A stretch of 64,000 bases of DNA from Incurvaria masculella. Taxonomy: Eukaryota; Arthropoda; Insecta; Lepidoptera; Incurvariidae. The notes beneath the pieces were generated by a model. That model was not told where the DNA came from. It ran no database searches and saw only the letters and a list, made by a program, of their open reading frames with translations. Shown piece by piece: positions 26,554 through 38,464 of the stretch (its first letter is position 1; the number at the start of each line of letters is the position of its first letter). The DNA lies in NCBI GenBank assembly GCA_946894095.1, contig OX335656.1:6029001-6093000 (forward strand). Reading direction: 5' to 3'. The translations under genes were made by a program, and so were the position numbers.

Positions 26554-27113
26554 TGTAACATAGCGAGATTAACGAATAGGTTCTTGGTAAAGATCAAGTA
26601 CGTAGCGCCCGTAATCGTTGAGAATTAATAAAAATGTGCATGTCTGTCTGTTATAAAATATCTACCTATTCCTCATAGAAAGCGGCGCAATGTTATCAAT
26701 ATATGTTAAGCTTTGGAAAGTTTTGCACAACCCATGTCTCAGTTTCTACAAATTTAATTTCTCGAAGTTGTAGCACAATTTCCAGTCGATTCGAGCTCAT
26801 GCTCGCAATAGTTTTTGTCGTTTAGTGTACTTGTAATGGTGTATTGTCAGTTCTTATATTCTCTGAACATTACGTGTTGGTAGATCTACAATTCCGTAAT
26901 GATGCAAAAAAACTCAACGCCAGTTAGGACAGCTCAGAGGTTGAAAAAATTCGTTCTCCGGTCACCTTGACGAGAGCAACGTGGGCGTAGTCGAATGTGA
27001 TTTAGTTGCTATCGGACAGGCACGTTGCTTCCGAGGCTTCCGGAAGCAAACTCCGGGAGCTCTGTGATCACGCTCTGTTTGTCCTTCCGTGTGTTCACAT
27101 GAGCATGAACAAT

Positions 27114-27740
27114 CTAATTTTTCAACCAAGACCACGCATTTAAAATGATAACGCCTAAATTCGAAGGTGTCGACAATTCTACGATTCCGCAGTCTTTAGA
27201 AATATTGGAAAGTATTTTGGCTCGTTCAGGACTTACTAACTCGGCAACTACCGAGTGACGATAGCCTCCAATTCTCGTTGCACAATTGACCGATTTTTTC
27301 ACTCATTATACGTGCATTATAAATAGAAACCGGAATAAAAACTAACTCGAACGGTCCATCAGCTCTTATTTGTGATAATAAAAGTGAACCCGATTTTTTG
27401 TTGCTGCCGAGAGAATTGGTACCTCCAGACCCTTTAACGCTACCTGCCCCGTGCCAGGTGGGCAAAATAAAAACAAGTCTGTTATCACCACTCCTTCGAA
27501 CTTGTAATGCGCGCTGGTTTGTTCCGAGGCAGGTAAAGCAAATTGTGCGTCAACGGGGTGGTCTGGCAAAATGTTATAGCATTCGATTGTGGCTCGACCG
27601 GGCTTAATATTCTTCGGACTGATAACAATATCATTAATAGTAAGGACGCAAGCCTAATTGTCTTACGCTATGCATACCAATCGATGCTGCCTCTTTGCCA
27701 ACAGCGGCGCTGGTGGAGCGAGCATGTCTGAAATAATAAT
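27114..27740 (-). pseudogene. frame-broken remnant of an unknown protein-coding sequence
   Basis: On the - strand four open frames hand over to one another with small overlaps: about 27720-27636, then 27653-27366, 27465-27226 and 27302-27114. Each has protein-like composition (for example KNIKPGRATIE, PFELVFIPVSIYN, ELVSPERAKILSNISKD) and AT-leaning third positions, unlike the SoxC exon. This pattern suggests one gene of about 200 codons broken by at least three frameshifts. I do not recognise the family. A retroposed host gene, a transposon gene or an endogenous viral remnant are all possible. Overlapping chance frames also exist on the other strand, so this is not certain. Confidence 0.35.
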
Positions 27741-28029
27741 CGTGTTTGTACTACTCAATACTGATCGCTTATACAAATTCGAAACATTTTTAACGATCAT
27801 CTGTATTATTCAAAATCAATTAGTGGGCAATTGGAACAGTTTCCAATTCGATTTCCCTTTGAGGAATAATTTAGTTTTAGTTTTCGTCTCCCACTCAGGT
27901 CTCGGAGACGAGCCTAAATAAACACACCTATTGTAATTTATTTGAGTACCATTCAATCGTAATCCTACTCTGAATATTTCACCTCTGTTTGTTTGACGAC
28001 TTTAACCAATTGTTTTCTATTGTTCGCAG
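27741..28029 (+). other. 3' end of the intron before the SoxC HMG exon
   Basis: AT-rich sequence running into a pyrimidine-rich tract and an AG acceptor directly before the ACG codon of the SoxC exon. The acceptor is supported by the unbroken, conserved reading frame that begins exactly there. How far upstream the intron extends cannot be told. Confidence 0.7.
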
Positions 28030-28722
28030 ACGAAAAAGAACAATCCGAACCACATAAAGAGACCGATGAACGCGTTCATGGTGTGGTCGCAGATCGAGCG
28101 CAGAAAAATCTGCGAGCAGACTCCGGACATGCACAACGCGGAGATCTCCAAGAACCTCGGACGCGTGTGGAAGACGCTCAACGATGACGAGCGGCAGCCC
28201 TTCATCGACGAGGCGGAGCGGCTGCGGCAGCTGCACATGCGCGAGTACCCCGACTACAAGTACCGGCCCAGGAAGAAGACCGCCAAGCCGGCGCCACGGC
28301 CCGGCCCCATCACCAAGCAGAAGCGCAAGCACCGCGCTGACTCCAACAACAACCGCGGCGTCTCCCGCCGGCGGACGTCGTCCCGCGCCGCCGAGCTGCC
28401 CGCGCCGCCGCCGCTGCCCGCGTCGCCCGCCTGCGCGCCCGACTCGCCCGAGTCCGCCTGCTTCTACGACGAGAGCGCGCGCGGCGACCGCTCCGATCTC
28501 TCCGACCTCTACTCGATCACGGACCTGCTGCCGCTGCCGAGCGGCGACTGCCTCGACCTGGACGCGCTCACCACCGACATGGAGTCCTTCGAGACCGCCT
28601 CCTCCTCATCGGGCTCGCACTTCGAGTTCTCGTGCACGCCGGACGTGTCCGATATGCTCAGCGAGATCGGCGTCGCCGGCGACTGGGGGGAGCACACGTT
28701 CTCCTACCTCATCTCGTCTTAG
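28030..28722 (+). CDS. Sox14: SoxC (Sox14-like) HMG-box transcription factor, 3' terminal coding exon
   Basis: Sequence-specific DNA-binding protein acting in the nucleus; the Drosophila SoxC gene Sox14 is ecdysone-induced and works in neuronal remodelling. The exon starts in phase 0 right after an acceptor (pyrimidine-rich run, then TTCGCAG, ending 28029) and reads [19 protein letters not shown] into the HMG box, ending [11 protein letters not shown] (28051-28278). A basic, Pro-rich and Arg/Ser-rich linker follows, then an acidic Ser-rich tail. The last residues (CTPDVSDML...AGDW...FSYLIS) match the group C C-terminal transactivation motif of Sox4/Sox11, which fixes the group. The stop is TAG at 28720-28722. 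There are 230 codons here; the N-terminus lies in an upstream exon I could not find, so the ATG at 28066 inside the HMG box is not the true start. Third codon positions are almost all G or C, unlike the AT-rich flanks. The tail is short compared with Drosophila Sox14. Confidence 0.95.
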   Translation, partial: TKKNNPNHIKRPMNAFMVWSQIERRKICEQTPDMHNAEISKNLGRVWKTLNDDERQPFIDEAERLRQLHMREYPDYKYRPRKKTAKPAPRPGPITKQKRKHRADSNNNRGVSRRRTSSRAAELPAPPPLPASPACAPDSPESACFYDESARGDRSDLSDLYSITDLLPLPSGDCLDLDALTTDMESFETASSSSGSHFEFSCTPDVSDMLSEIGVAGDWGEHTFSYLISS

Positions 28723-30277
28723 AGCTGTGCGCGGGTCGCCTCGGTCGCTCGCCGATCGATTCACGATGATCTCATGCGGTCGGCCCGCGGGCCCGCTTAG
28801 GTTTACGGAAGCCGGCGGCGGAGGGGCGGGGCGTACCCGCCAGCCGACGTCGCCGCGACGACAGTGCCTACGTCCAAATCGACGCGTCGAAGCTTTGGAT
28901 CGAATGTACAAAGTCTTTTGTAACTATAAGGAGTTCGCAGCGATGCGCGATGTAGCGTTTAGTGACGGAAATGTAGCTACGGTTGATTGTTGTCGCTTTT
29001 GTTTCGCTTTCGGGATTGGATCGAGAGTCCCCGGTGCTCATCGGAGCCGGCTGGAGCTGGTTGGGTTGTCGTACCGAGAGTCCATGCGGCGACAAATCTT
29101 CGAGTTGAACAATCATTTCCGTGTATGTGGAGAGAATAATTCCGTCTTTTTTCCGTCGACAGAATGTGTATGAGGGTCGCACTTCGCTAGCTCGAGGGAG
29201 GTTACAGTATAGCCGTTATCGCAAATGCGTCAGAACGGATCTGTCGAGGTTTGGTTCCGACATCCGACGCACTTTTCGTCGCGCGATATTCGACTTTGCC
29301 ACTGGTGCATTCTAAAGTTATGCATAGGTCTTTTGAGTTTGCGAATTTCGTCATTATACATTCGGTTAACGTAGAGCGATCTTCATTGTATTATTTTGAT
29401 ATGTAACCGTAGCCTTTGAATAAGATAATCAATATATATTTGAAAATAGTTAAGACTAGGTTATGATACTTTCGTCTTGCGTTCTGTAACATGCAAACAC
29501 GAAAACCACAATCATATTATTTGAAAACGCACTTGTAGGTGATAGAGAGGAGCTGTTAGTTCGGTACATATAGAAGATCGGTCTGCAAGCCGAATAAATC
29601 GTTGGAAGGAAGGTATGGATTAGGGGAGCGATATGGAAATTATATATTCGTTATAAGGAGTCGAAGTGTAATTATATACAATAACAAATGTTTATTAAGG
29701 GATAACAAATATACGTTATGCGTTGCATGTAATCGTACTGTTAAGCGAGAGTTAGTTACGGCTATGCTATAGGTTAGTGAGTGGAATTGAAAAGTCAGTG
29801 AGGGCTTAAAAAACGGATGAGAATGTTTTGCTCGAGAAAGAAAGATTCTCTTATAACGGTGTTAACAGTTCAGTAGTTCCTCCTCAAATTTGTATTTCTT
29901 GTGCGAACAATTATTTGGCTCTATAGAAAAAAAAATACATATCAGACGTATATAAATAATATACCGGCCGTCGTGCGAAAACATATAAATAAGCCTTGTC
30001 TAGTGCGGCGATTGTTCTGTTACATTTCTCGCCTTCCCTGTTCAATGTTTGCCTTTCGTTCAATTCTAAATTGTAAGGTCATAGTGGAGACTGATATCGC
30101 ATAGATAAGTAGTTAACTGCGCTAGCTTTGCTGTTTCTTGTTTAAACTTCGCCGAATGTGAGACAGCTCTGAATAGTTCTCGTATAACTTCTCACGTGAA
30201 AGTCAATTTTGTGGAAATGGCGTGTTCGTTCCCTCAACCGTCGCTCTGCGCGGCGACACGCCATGCCGCGTCACGAC

Positions 30278-30437
30278 GGCGTGGCGTGGCGTGGCGTGGC
30301 GTGGCGTGGCGTGGCGTGGCGTGGCGTGGCGTGGCGTGGCGTGGCGTGGCGTGGCGTGGCGTGGCGTGGCGTGGCGTGGCGTGGCGTGGCGTGGCGTGGC
30401 GTGGCGTGGCGTGGCGTGGCGTGGCGTCGCGTGGCGT
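30278..30437 (+). repeat. GTGGC pentanucleotide microsatellite
   Basis: 29 uninterrupted GTGGC units at 30281-30425, then one GTCGC variant and one further GTGGC. The array is highly GC-rich in AT-rich surroundings and lies about 1.6 kb after the SoxC stop codon. Open frames across it on both strands are artefacts of the repeat. Confidence 0.98.
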
Positions 30438-31042
30438 CACCCGCTCCCCCTGGGTACCACTGTGCTCCAACAATAAGGTGTTGAAAAATAATGCTTTACC
30501 TAATTTATATTCTTATAAAATAATATATGTGTATGTAAAAAATAAACTCTACGACTATGCATAATAAGTGTCTATGAAAATCAATTGTTCTAAATGCGTA
30601 AAGTCATGTTTTAAACATAGATAGATACTTATATTGTGCAACAAATTATATCTCTGTGTGTTAGAATTAAAACTTGATATACCTACATAATGATAAAACA
30701 TTAGATATGTGCCTAAAAGTACATATACGATGGATGTTTCTACCCTTCGTGCATACTATTCACGCGTGTACTGTTCGTTCGCATACTCAGAGAAATACTA
30801 AATATTGTGTCGAAATACCGAACAATCTATTTTGTATCAATTGATCATTTATATTTGCAAAGATACATACGTTACGTGCATTTGGCTACAATTAATTTTA
30901 AATAAAATCTCTGCTCAAATATCTATAAGGAGACCGTGATTATTGACAGCACTTATTTTTGTTACGTTAAAATATACTATGTATATCCTGACTAACAGTA
31001 GTTCACTGGCTTAACTTTGCGACTTCCCGATGCCCTCAAACC

Positions 31043-31352
31043 ACTTAAGAGGATAATGTGGTGATCAATCTCCATACAACGGCTCGTGCCTGTTTCATAA
31101 GTCAAACTTAGAAGAAAATCTGATATTTGCGTATTCAATAAATCAAGTGAGAGCTACGTCTGTGCCTTTTCTCTTTTGTCTTGATAAATTTACTTCTATC
31201 CGGATATACATTTATAAAAATGTGTATACAAATAATAGAAGCCGTATGCCTTGGATACAAGTTATGTTAAAAAAAACGTGCAGACGTAGCTCTCTGTTGA
31301 TTTATTTACGAGCCATTGTATTGAACATGATCACTTCATTATCCTCTTAAGT
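31043..31352. mobile_element. MITE family B, 310 bp
   Basis: Perfect 16-bp termini ACTTAAGAGGATAATG (31043-31058 and 31337-31352, inverted). Arm similarity continues inwards to GAGAGCTACGTCTG on each side. It lies in the putative SoxC 3' UTR. No coding sequence. Confidence 0.85.
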
Positions 31353-34300
31353 AAACTATTATGTATAAAAAATCATAAAAAATATCGTATTTACATCCAT
31401 AACATTACATGTACAAGCTTAAAGTAGTTGCATGCTTGTATTAACGTGCTTACCCACTGCAATATCGGTGGCTAGGAAGTTCTGTCAAGTTTTCATTTAC
31501 AAATACAATGTATTAAAAAAAAGTAGCGCTAAGATTTAACATACGACCCACACAATAAAAATGTTATTTCTAATAATAAAAAAATACTTAAAAATATATA
31601 TTGGTACCTATATTTTGTAGGCAATATCAAGTTTACAAATTAAACTATGCAATTAATCGATAAAATAGAAATATGAACCCCGAGTAGGAATAAACATATA
31701 CTCTAATCAAATGCTATATTGATGTTGTCCAGCTTTCGTTCATATCGCATGATATTGTTATAAAAATAATACATTAAAATAAATAAAGTTAAAATATCTA
31801 TTCATTAATACTTTGTGGAATTGTTTTCTGCCCCAATATTTTTCATTAATATACTACGTCAACTGGCTTACTTCGTAAAAACTGGATTTTTTTTATGTCG
31901 GTCCTACCTTGAAAAGAAAATTGTCGCATATCAAACTATGGTACAGAATTCACTGTGAACGCAAGCAAATCGTTACGCATTTGGGAAAAGTAATCACATT
32001 GGTCCTGACTCCACTTTCGTAAAAATAACGATACCCATGTCGTTTCTAAGTGTCTACCAATGTTCTATACTCCTATTGAATTGTTTTAACTGGGAATTTA
32101 CCACTATATTAGTTGTTTATCTATATCTTTTCGACAATTTTCAATGATTTCAATAAAATGTAAATATAACAGCTATAGAATAAAAAAGTCAAAATGAAGC
32201 GATACTGTGAGAAAAACATAGAGAATTAGAAGTACACGTTTAGAATTTAATATTAATCCTTTAAACAAAAAATAATGTATGTATTGCTATTGAAACTGTG
32301 TTCTGGATCAACTTGCGAACCCGATGTCAATGTTGTTATGATTGAAAAAAAATTTTTTTTTTCTAGTTAGCCAAGTATGGACGAATATTTTCTCAGTGGT
32401 TCACATTATTTAGTGGGAGAACTATAATTATAATTTGTTGTGAAAACTATGTTATTGGAGAACATATTACCTACAAAAAGAAAAATAAAAAAAGAAGTTA
32501 GAGATTGGTTTAAGGTAGAGTAAGTTATCTACAAAACTTAAAAGAAAATGTTAGTGAAATGAATTTCACAGAACTGACGTGTTGTATTATAATATTCTAA
32601 CCAGTCGTTATGTTGTTTAAAAATAATCTTGATAAGTGAACAAATCTTTTGTACTCTAATTATAAATTATATCGTTCATTTTAACTTTTTCTTTATCCAA
32701 CTAATTTCTCTATCGTTTATATATTATGCACTTCGACTTTTTCTTACGGATAAACTATCAAACAACGAACGTAATTAATATTTTTCTATCTCACATAATT
32801 TTACCCGTGGCATAAAAATGAATTCCCGCAATAGTGGTGTAAGCGTAATACAATCATATTTACAGATATTTAATTGGTGTCAGTAGTTGAAAAACTATTT
32901 AATCTCTGTAACGAAATAACCTCATCATAAAAAAGTAGAAAGACGTATGTAAATGTATCTTGTACTATAATATTGAACCACCTTGCTCAAGGGGGTGCAC
33001 CTGTCAATATAAGGGTAAAAGCCTGTAATAATAATATACCAATATAGCAATTCAACAATGGAATTTTCGCACAATCAGAGTCAAGGAAGTAACATAGTTA
33101 TATTTCTACAATACAATATAAATATGTAATAAACATGTTTAGGCGTACGAGATATTTTAGAGCCCATAAGCGAGACACGTACGCTCAATCGTTAGCAATC
33201 GACGCGAGTTTCTGTATTTAGGGTTAACGTAGAAATTCTGTTGATTTCGTTTCGTTGAAAGTGTGTAGTCTCAAGTGTGGACAAAATGTAAATATTATAA
33301 TGAAAATGTTGCAGGGGATCATTCTTTAATTTAGTTTACCGCAGTTGATGCTACAACGCGCGCATATGAAGTTGGGTTCATTTCGTTTGGAAAAAAAATG
33401 CAGCCAACAGATATATTTTGTATTCATATTACCCACACTGTACTTTTTTCGTGTCACTTTAAATCGAAACCGACTTAAGTTGTCAAGCAGCATCCATCAA
33501 AACAATTGTTCATATTTAAATGTCCAATAATGTTTGCTATATGTTGTTCAGGATTGCACGGAAATAACTTATTTTTCTCGTGGAATTTATGTTTTATTTT
33601 TGTTAAATAATATGTTTGTATCGATTGGAATAATTATCAAATGCATACATAATTGTTGCTAGCGTAGTTCCGCGTATTTACCTTGTGTAATTGTGTGCTT
33701 AATTTGTTTTAGGTACTCTCAATAATATAATATCCCCGTTATATTTCTGTAAACTTGATAAACCGCATAGCTTTAAATCTAAACGACTGAGACTATATAC
33801 CACTTGGATGCAAACAAATTCAGGAAGTAAATAATTTGTTGATCTTCGTCATAAAGGTCACATTTATTTTCCTCCAATATATATTAGGTAACTTCTCTGA
33901 GGTTTATGTTTGGCAAAATTACCATTCTAGTCTTATTCAAATATGCTAATAATCGATGAACAAAGAATATTCCAACAAATTCTAATCGGAATTTCCATAT
34001 TTTCCAAAAAAGCTAAAAACAACAATTCTCAGTATCGTTCATCAAACATCCGTAAGAAATATTGCAATACCTAAAGCCAAAAAAAATGTACTGGATGTAT
34101 TTTTCCATTCACTGCGTCAAAGCAGCAGTCTTTATAAGTGTGGGTGTCGTTGTAGTAGTAACTGTACCGATGGATCTCTTTCACGATTAGAATGTATGTA
34201 AAGTGCGGAAAAAGTTTTCTGTCTCAACAAACTGCTACCAAATGAAGACAACCAGTAATCGTCTCTTGTAATAAGTACTGTGATTTTTTTTGTTACTTTG

Positions 34301-34749
34301 AAATTTGTATATAAACTTTGAGATAATTTGAATGTCTCTGCCTTTCTGTACAATGTATTAATTAGATTTTTAAGAGAAAAAAAAATCCGGTCGCTGATCC
34401 GAATCAAAGATTTTGAAACTCTTTTTCCTTGCGGAGGTGTTATGTATGATATCATTTGTTAAATAATAATTTAATATTAAGTAATTATTTATGTTTCATA
34501 CTTTTGTAAAACGAGAAGGAAAAATAATTTTGTCCTACATTCATATGTCCTCGTTCGTTGTATAAATTATTATTGTATGTTTATTAAGGGTACCTACAAT
34601 TATTTCATATATATTGTATGTATGTATGTAGTTGTTAAAAGATGTTAAGTATGAATAAAATAATAAATTAGTAGTTTTAGCTGTAAGACAATGTGTACAT
34701 TTTGTATCGTACTTTGTTTCGATAGTAAATATATATTATTATATGGTAA

Positions 34750-34755
34750 AATAAA
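34750..34755 (+). promoter_or_regulatory. candidate distal poly(A) signal of SoxC
   Basis: AATAAA followed about 20-40 bases later by a GTGTT and T-rich downstream element. It is the last strong signal before sequence of different character. Several earlier signals could be used instead. Confidence 0.35.
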
Positions 34756-36338
34756 TCATCCAGTTTTTTAAAAAAGTGTTCCTGCCTTTTATTTTTATCT
34801 GAAGTGAAAAGTCGATTCACATACCTAGTTGAACGATAGAAATTTATCTTATCGTATCACATTATCTATTGCGGGGAAAATCCTATAACAGTAGTATTGG
34901 GAAAATTGTCTTATCGAAACAAGTTTGAAACGAAATTGGATTTTTCCTGGAATAAATCAATACATTCCTCTAAAAAAACAAAAAAGACTTAATACAAACA
35001 TTACTAGGTATGTAAAATTCAAACATAATCTTTCAAGGCACAATGTTTTGCCTGTGTTTTGGTTTTTTTTAAATAAGTACCGACATTTTCAGGGTTGATT
35101 GAGTATCTGAAACAGAACATCGTTTACCAAGAAACCTTTTCATCTAATTGTTATGGTTTCCAAGGATATTATAAGTCGACGCGTCGTGGATTCGGGGGTG
35201 GCGGCAGCGGGCGCGTGGTGTACTACGTTGAATCATGTCCTTGTAAACCATTACAAATACATGAATATTTTCTAGGCAAATGATATTTAAAATAGTAGGA
35301 AGAAAATATAATTTACCGACTTTCTTAGACCATGTTTCTATTTTGAATCAACAGTAAAATCGTTGACACTTGTTTGGAAAATACCTTCTACCTTTAATGG
35401 CTGATTTTTCAATCGTCTGATAATGAGCCAGATAGCTATTCGATGAATTTATTTACGATAACAGTAATGCCATATTTTTATATAAAAATTACAGTCAGAT
35501 AATTCTGACTGATGATATAATTCTCCGGTGATAACTATCCAACTTCTTGACAAACGTAAACGCGTTCCATCAGTCCGAGGAGTACTATCTGAGGATTGAA
35601 ACATCTACCCTAAGAGATTAAAACAATATTCTTATTTACTTGATGGTTTTATATGAGAGGCAAAAAAATAAAAAGAGTCAATAAAATATAACTATTATGA
35701 GAGAGAATTTTTACAAAATGTTTTCATTTTATATTTTAAAAAATTTCAACAGCAGGAATGAATTTAATCGAAGCTCTCCATAAAAAACTTAATATGTAAT
35801 TTGCATACAGAAATAGTAATTCATCGACTTTAAAATGAATCGGCAAAGTCGTTTTTAAATTATTTACAAAACTAGGTCTGTATGGGAGACATATGTAAGT
35901 ATAGGCCCTCCTTAATTATTTGTAATTGAGCTCTCAGCCGTTATATGACGTCACGCCGATTATAGGTGACGCCATACGAGATAGTATCACATCGAACGCT
36001 GACCGTACATATACTTTTTCAAATAACAAGAACCTGCCAGATATGTTCGTCGCTTCCTGTTTTTACAGCGCAAGGCTGGATAGTTGTATGGAACGGAAAA
36101 TGTATGGTTTTTTTTTATGAATGCTGTGCCTCCGAGTCACATCTTGAAACCTGGGCGCTAGCGAGGCACCATAAAAGCGGGTTCGGGGTTATCACTATCT
36201 CCAATTAATATCACACCTAATGTGTGCCATGTGCACTAGGCGCCATGCCATGACATTTATTCCACGACTTCATCGACCAGGGGCTGAACGAGTGTAAAAT
36301 GTAAGAAAATATGTGAGGGAATTCATCAATCAGATCAA

Positions 36339-36404
36339 TTCTGCACCAATCAGAAGTGTATGCAAAGTATTCTACCAGCGCACACACTTCTGATTGGTGC
36401 AGAA
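36339..36404. repeat. perfect 21-bp inverted repeat
   Basis: Arms at 36339-36359 and 36384-36404 (TTCTGCACCAATCAGAAGTG in the left arm) with a 24-base loop. Probably a small MITE remnant. Confidence 0.9.
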
Positions 36405-36828
36405 CTGCTCAGCCATTTTTAATTTCCAAAAACTGAATCACAAAAAATATCCATATATGTAATTATCGAACCAGCTCACAAACGACGAGTAGACGAGAAT
36501 AGCCGAACAGTAGGATATACGAAAACATTTTTCCCAAGCTAAAACAGAGACGCTTCGCGCTACGCTCGGTTATCGATGCTCATATCTGCTACTATCACAG
36601 AACAATTAAATTTGTTTTCAATAATTACTCTAAGCATTTTAGTACCAACTTGCTAGACGACATTTTTCTGCATATTATGGTTAGAATAATGTAAAATTTT
36701 ACTTTGGTTGTGAAACGTAATTTAATTCTAATTTTATAATAACTACCCGCCACCGAAATTATTTAGTGCTTGATGTTTTTAAATATTTTTATTAATAATA
36801 TTATTAGGACAATGTTATTTAAAAAAAA

Positions 36829-36847
36829 AAACACACACACACACACA
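36829..36847. repeat. AC dinucleotide microsatellite
   Basis: A-run followed by about nine AC units. Confidence 0.95.
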
Positions 36848-37217
36848 TTCATATTATACAAATACTTTCTGGTTTTCAAATCACATCCAATCTGACGAAA
36901 TGTATGCAGTAAAATGTTTCAACGTTCATTATTAAATAACAATTACCATTAGACAAAATAAGATGTCCATTTTACCTGACACCGAGAGCATCTAACTCCG
37001 AGGTTCCAGGCAATATAACAAACGACCAACAGAATCCCCCCTCATTACAGGAGACAGCCTACATGCAAATAGAGATGAAAGACGCACTCTCTCTGCCAAA
37101 GTGAAAGAAATTTTCTAATATCGCCGAGCAATATATAAAATTGGAGTGATAAATTTGAATAATATGGCGACGGATCCCGTCGGGGTGGGACGGACGCGGG
37201 ACGGGGGACTGCGAGAG

Positions 37218-37346
37218 GGCGAGGGGTCGGTCCCGCTTGAACAATCTTATTTGTGACGCTATTTAATTAAACCCGACGTCATTAAAGGGATGCTCTGACA
37301 TGTACTCAAATGCAGGTCTTTTTAATACAATATTAAAATGTACAAA
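37218..37346 (+). repeat. local duplicated segment, copy 1
   Basis: About 128 bp, starting GGCGAGGGGTCGG and ending near AAATGTACA, repeated almost exactly 1119 bp downstream. The flanking GC-rich sequence (37170-37217) is not duplicated. Confidence 0.9.
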
Positions 37347-38336
37347 TATACAACACATATTGCTGAACGTTCATGGGTTTAGTTGTGAACGTTTCTAGGT
37401 GCGACGGCGTCTGTGTGCTCTGTAGTTCTCACTACATCTTGTCTCGTGGATGGCGTTAGACGCGAAAGGGAAGTGCCGCTACGCAACCCTGGGCGCGGAT
37501 CGGTTTCTGTCCCAGGGTTTCTGTAAGCACTTTTACTGGGGTAGTTCAGGGGGTAACTTATTATAGTCTTGTATTTATATTAAGTAGATGAAAAAAACAG
37601 CAATCTTAGAACATACCGAGGTTCAATAACTAACTTACAAAACTACAAAGACATTTTGTTTCTTATTAAATTTATTATTTCTATACAATTCCTTCACAAA
37701 AACTTTATTTTTTACGAACATTTACATTATCGTTAGAGTCTGTCAAGCCAGTCGCGGATATTGAAGAGGGGAATTTTATCTTGATGGCAACAAAACCAGC
37801 TGTCAAAAATTATCAATGTCAAAAGTGTTAAAAGGCGTTTCTAGGTTTTGACCGTATCGGTTTTAAATTAAAAAGTCCAAACCAAGCGAAAATTCTGCCT
37901 GTAAATTGCTGTATAGCCAAATATCAGGATATTGATACGAAATAAGTTAAGTATGAAGGAGCATAGTAAAGCAATTAATGCGAGTATGAACATCATAGCG
38001 ATCGCAGCAGGCATAATGTTTATTTCACAACCACACTGTCTAGATACTTGAACTTTTTAATTTACGTATTATTATTATTGAATTTCTGATTATTGTGCAT
38101 TGTGTTAGGGTTGAAAAATCAATGGTATTATGACAATTGACTTATTAATTGAGAGATAATCTGATGCAGGAAATGACGTAATGTGTGGTCTATAGTATAT
38201 CTCGCCCAAGATTTTAATTATAACTACTTATACTAATACAATAAACATGACTCCTGAAAATATAAAACATGTTAAGTTAGATTTAATCACAAATCGATGA
38301 ATTATTCGATCGATATCGAAAAATTATAAATCGCGC

Positions 38337-38464
38337 GGCGAGGGGTCGGTCCCGCTTGAACAATCTTGTTTGTGACGCTATTTAATTAAACCCTACGTCA
38401 TTAAAGGGATGCTCTGATATGTACTCAAATGCAGGTCTTTTGAATACAATATTAAATGTACATG
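38337..38464 (+). repeat. local duplicated segment, copy 2
   Basis: Same orientation as the copy at 37218-37346, with only a handful of substitutions and a one-base deletion. No terminal inverted repeats were found, so it may be a local duplication or two ends of a larger element. Confidence 0.9.

Larger units (their letters stand above)
28723..34780 (+). other. probable long 3' UTR / downstream region of SoxC
   Basis: No coding sequence is supported. The first 150 bases stay GC-rich, then composition drops to strongly AT-rich. Few recognisable mobile elements lie here compared with 40-64 kb, which fits retained transcript sequence. There are many AATAAA signals (for example near 29594, 30541, 30898). 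The last convincing one, at 34750-34755, is followed by a T/GT-rich stretch. Two UGUAAAUA (Pumilio-type) motifs occur near 32159 and 33289; this is weak evidence. The UTR assignment is an inference that RNA-seq could settle. Confidence 0.4.

Noticed and set aside
28184..29173. 329-codon + strand open frame overlapping the SoxC exon
   Set aside because: It is the second frame of the same GC-rich exon: a run of Arg, Pro, Ser and Thr with no domain, open only because stop codons are rare at high GC.
30196..30564. Open frames up to 122 codons across the GTGGC array
   Set aside because: A five-base unit without stops keeps all six frames open; the RGVAW repeats are an artefact.
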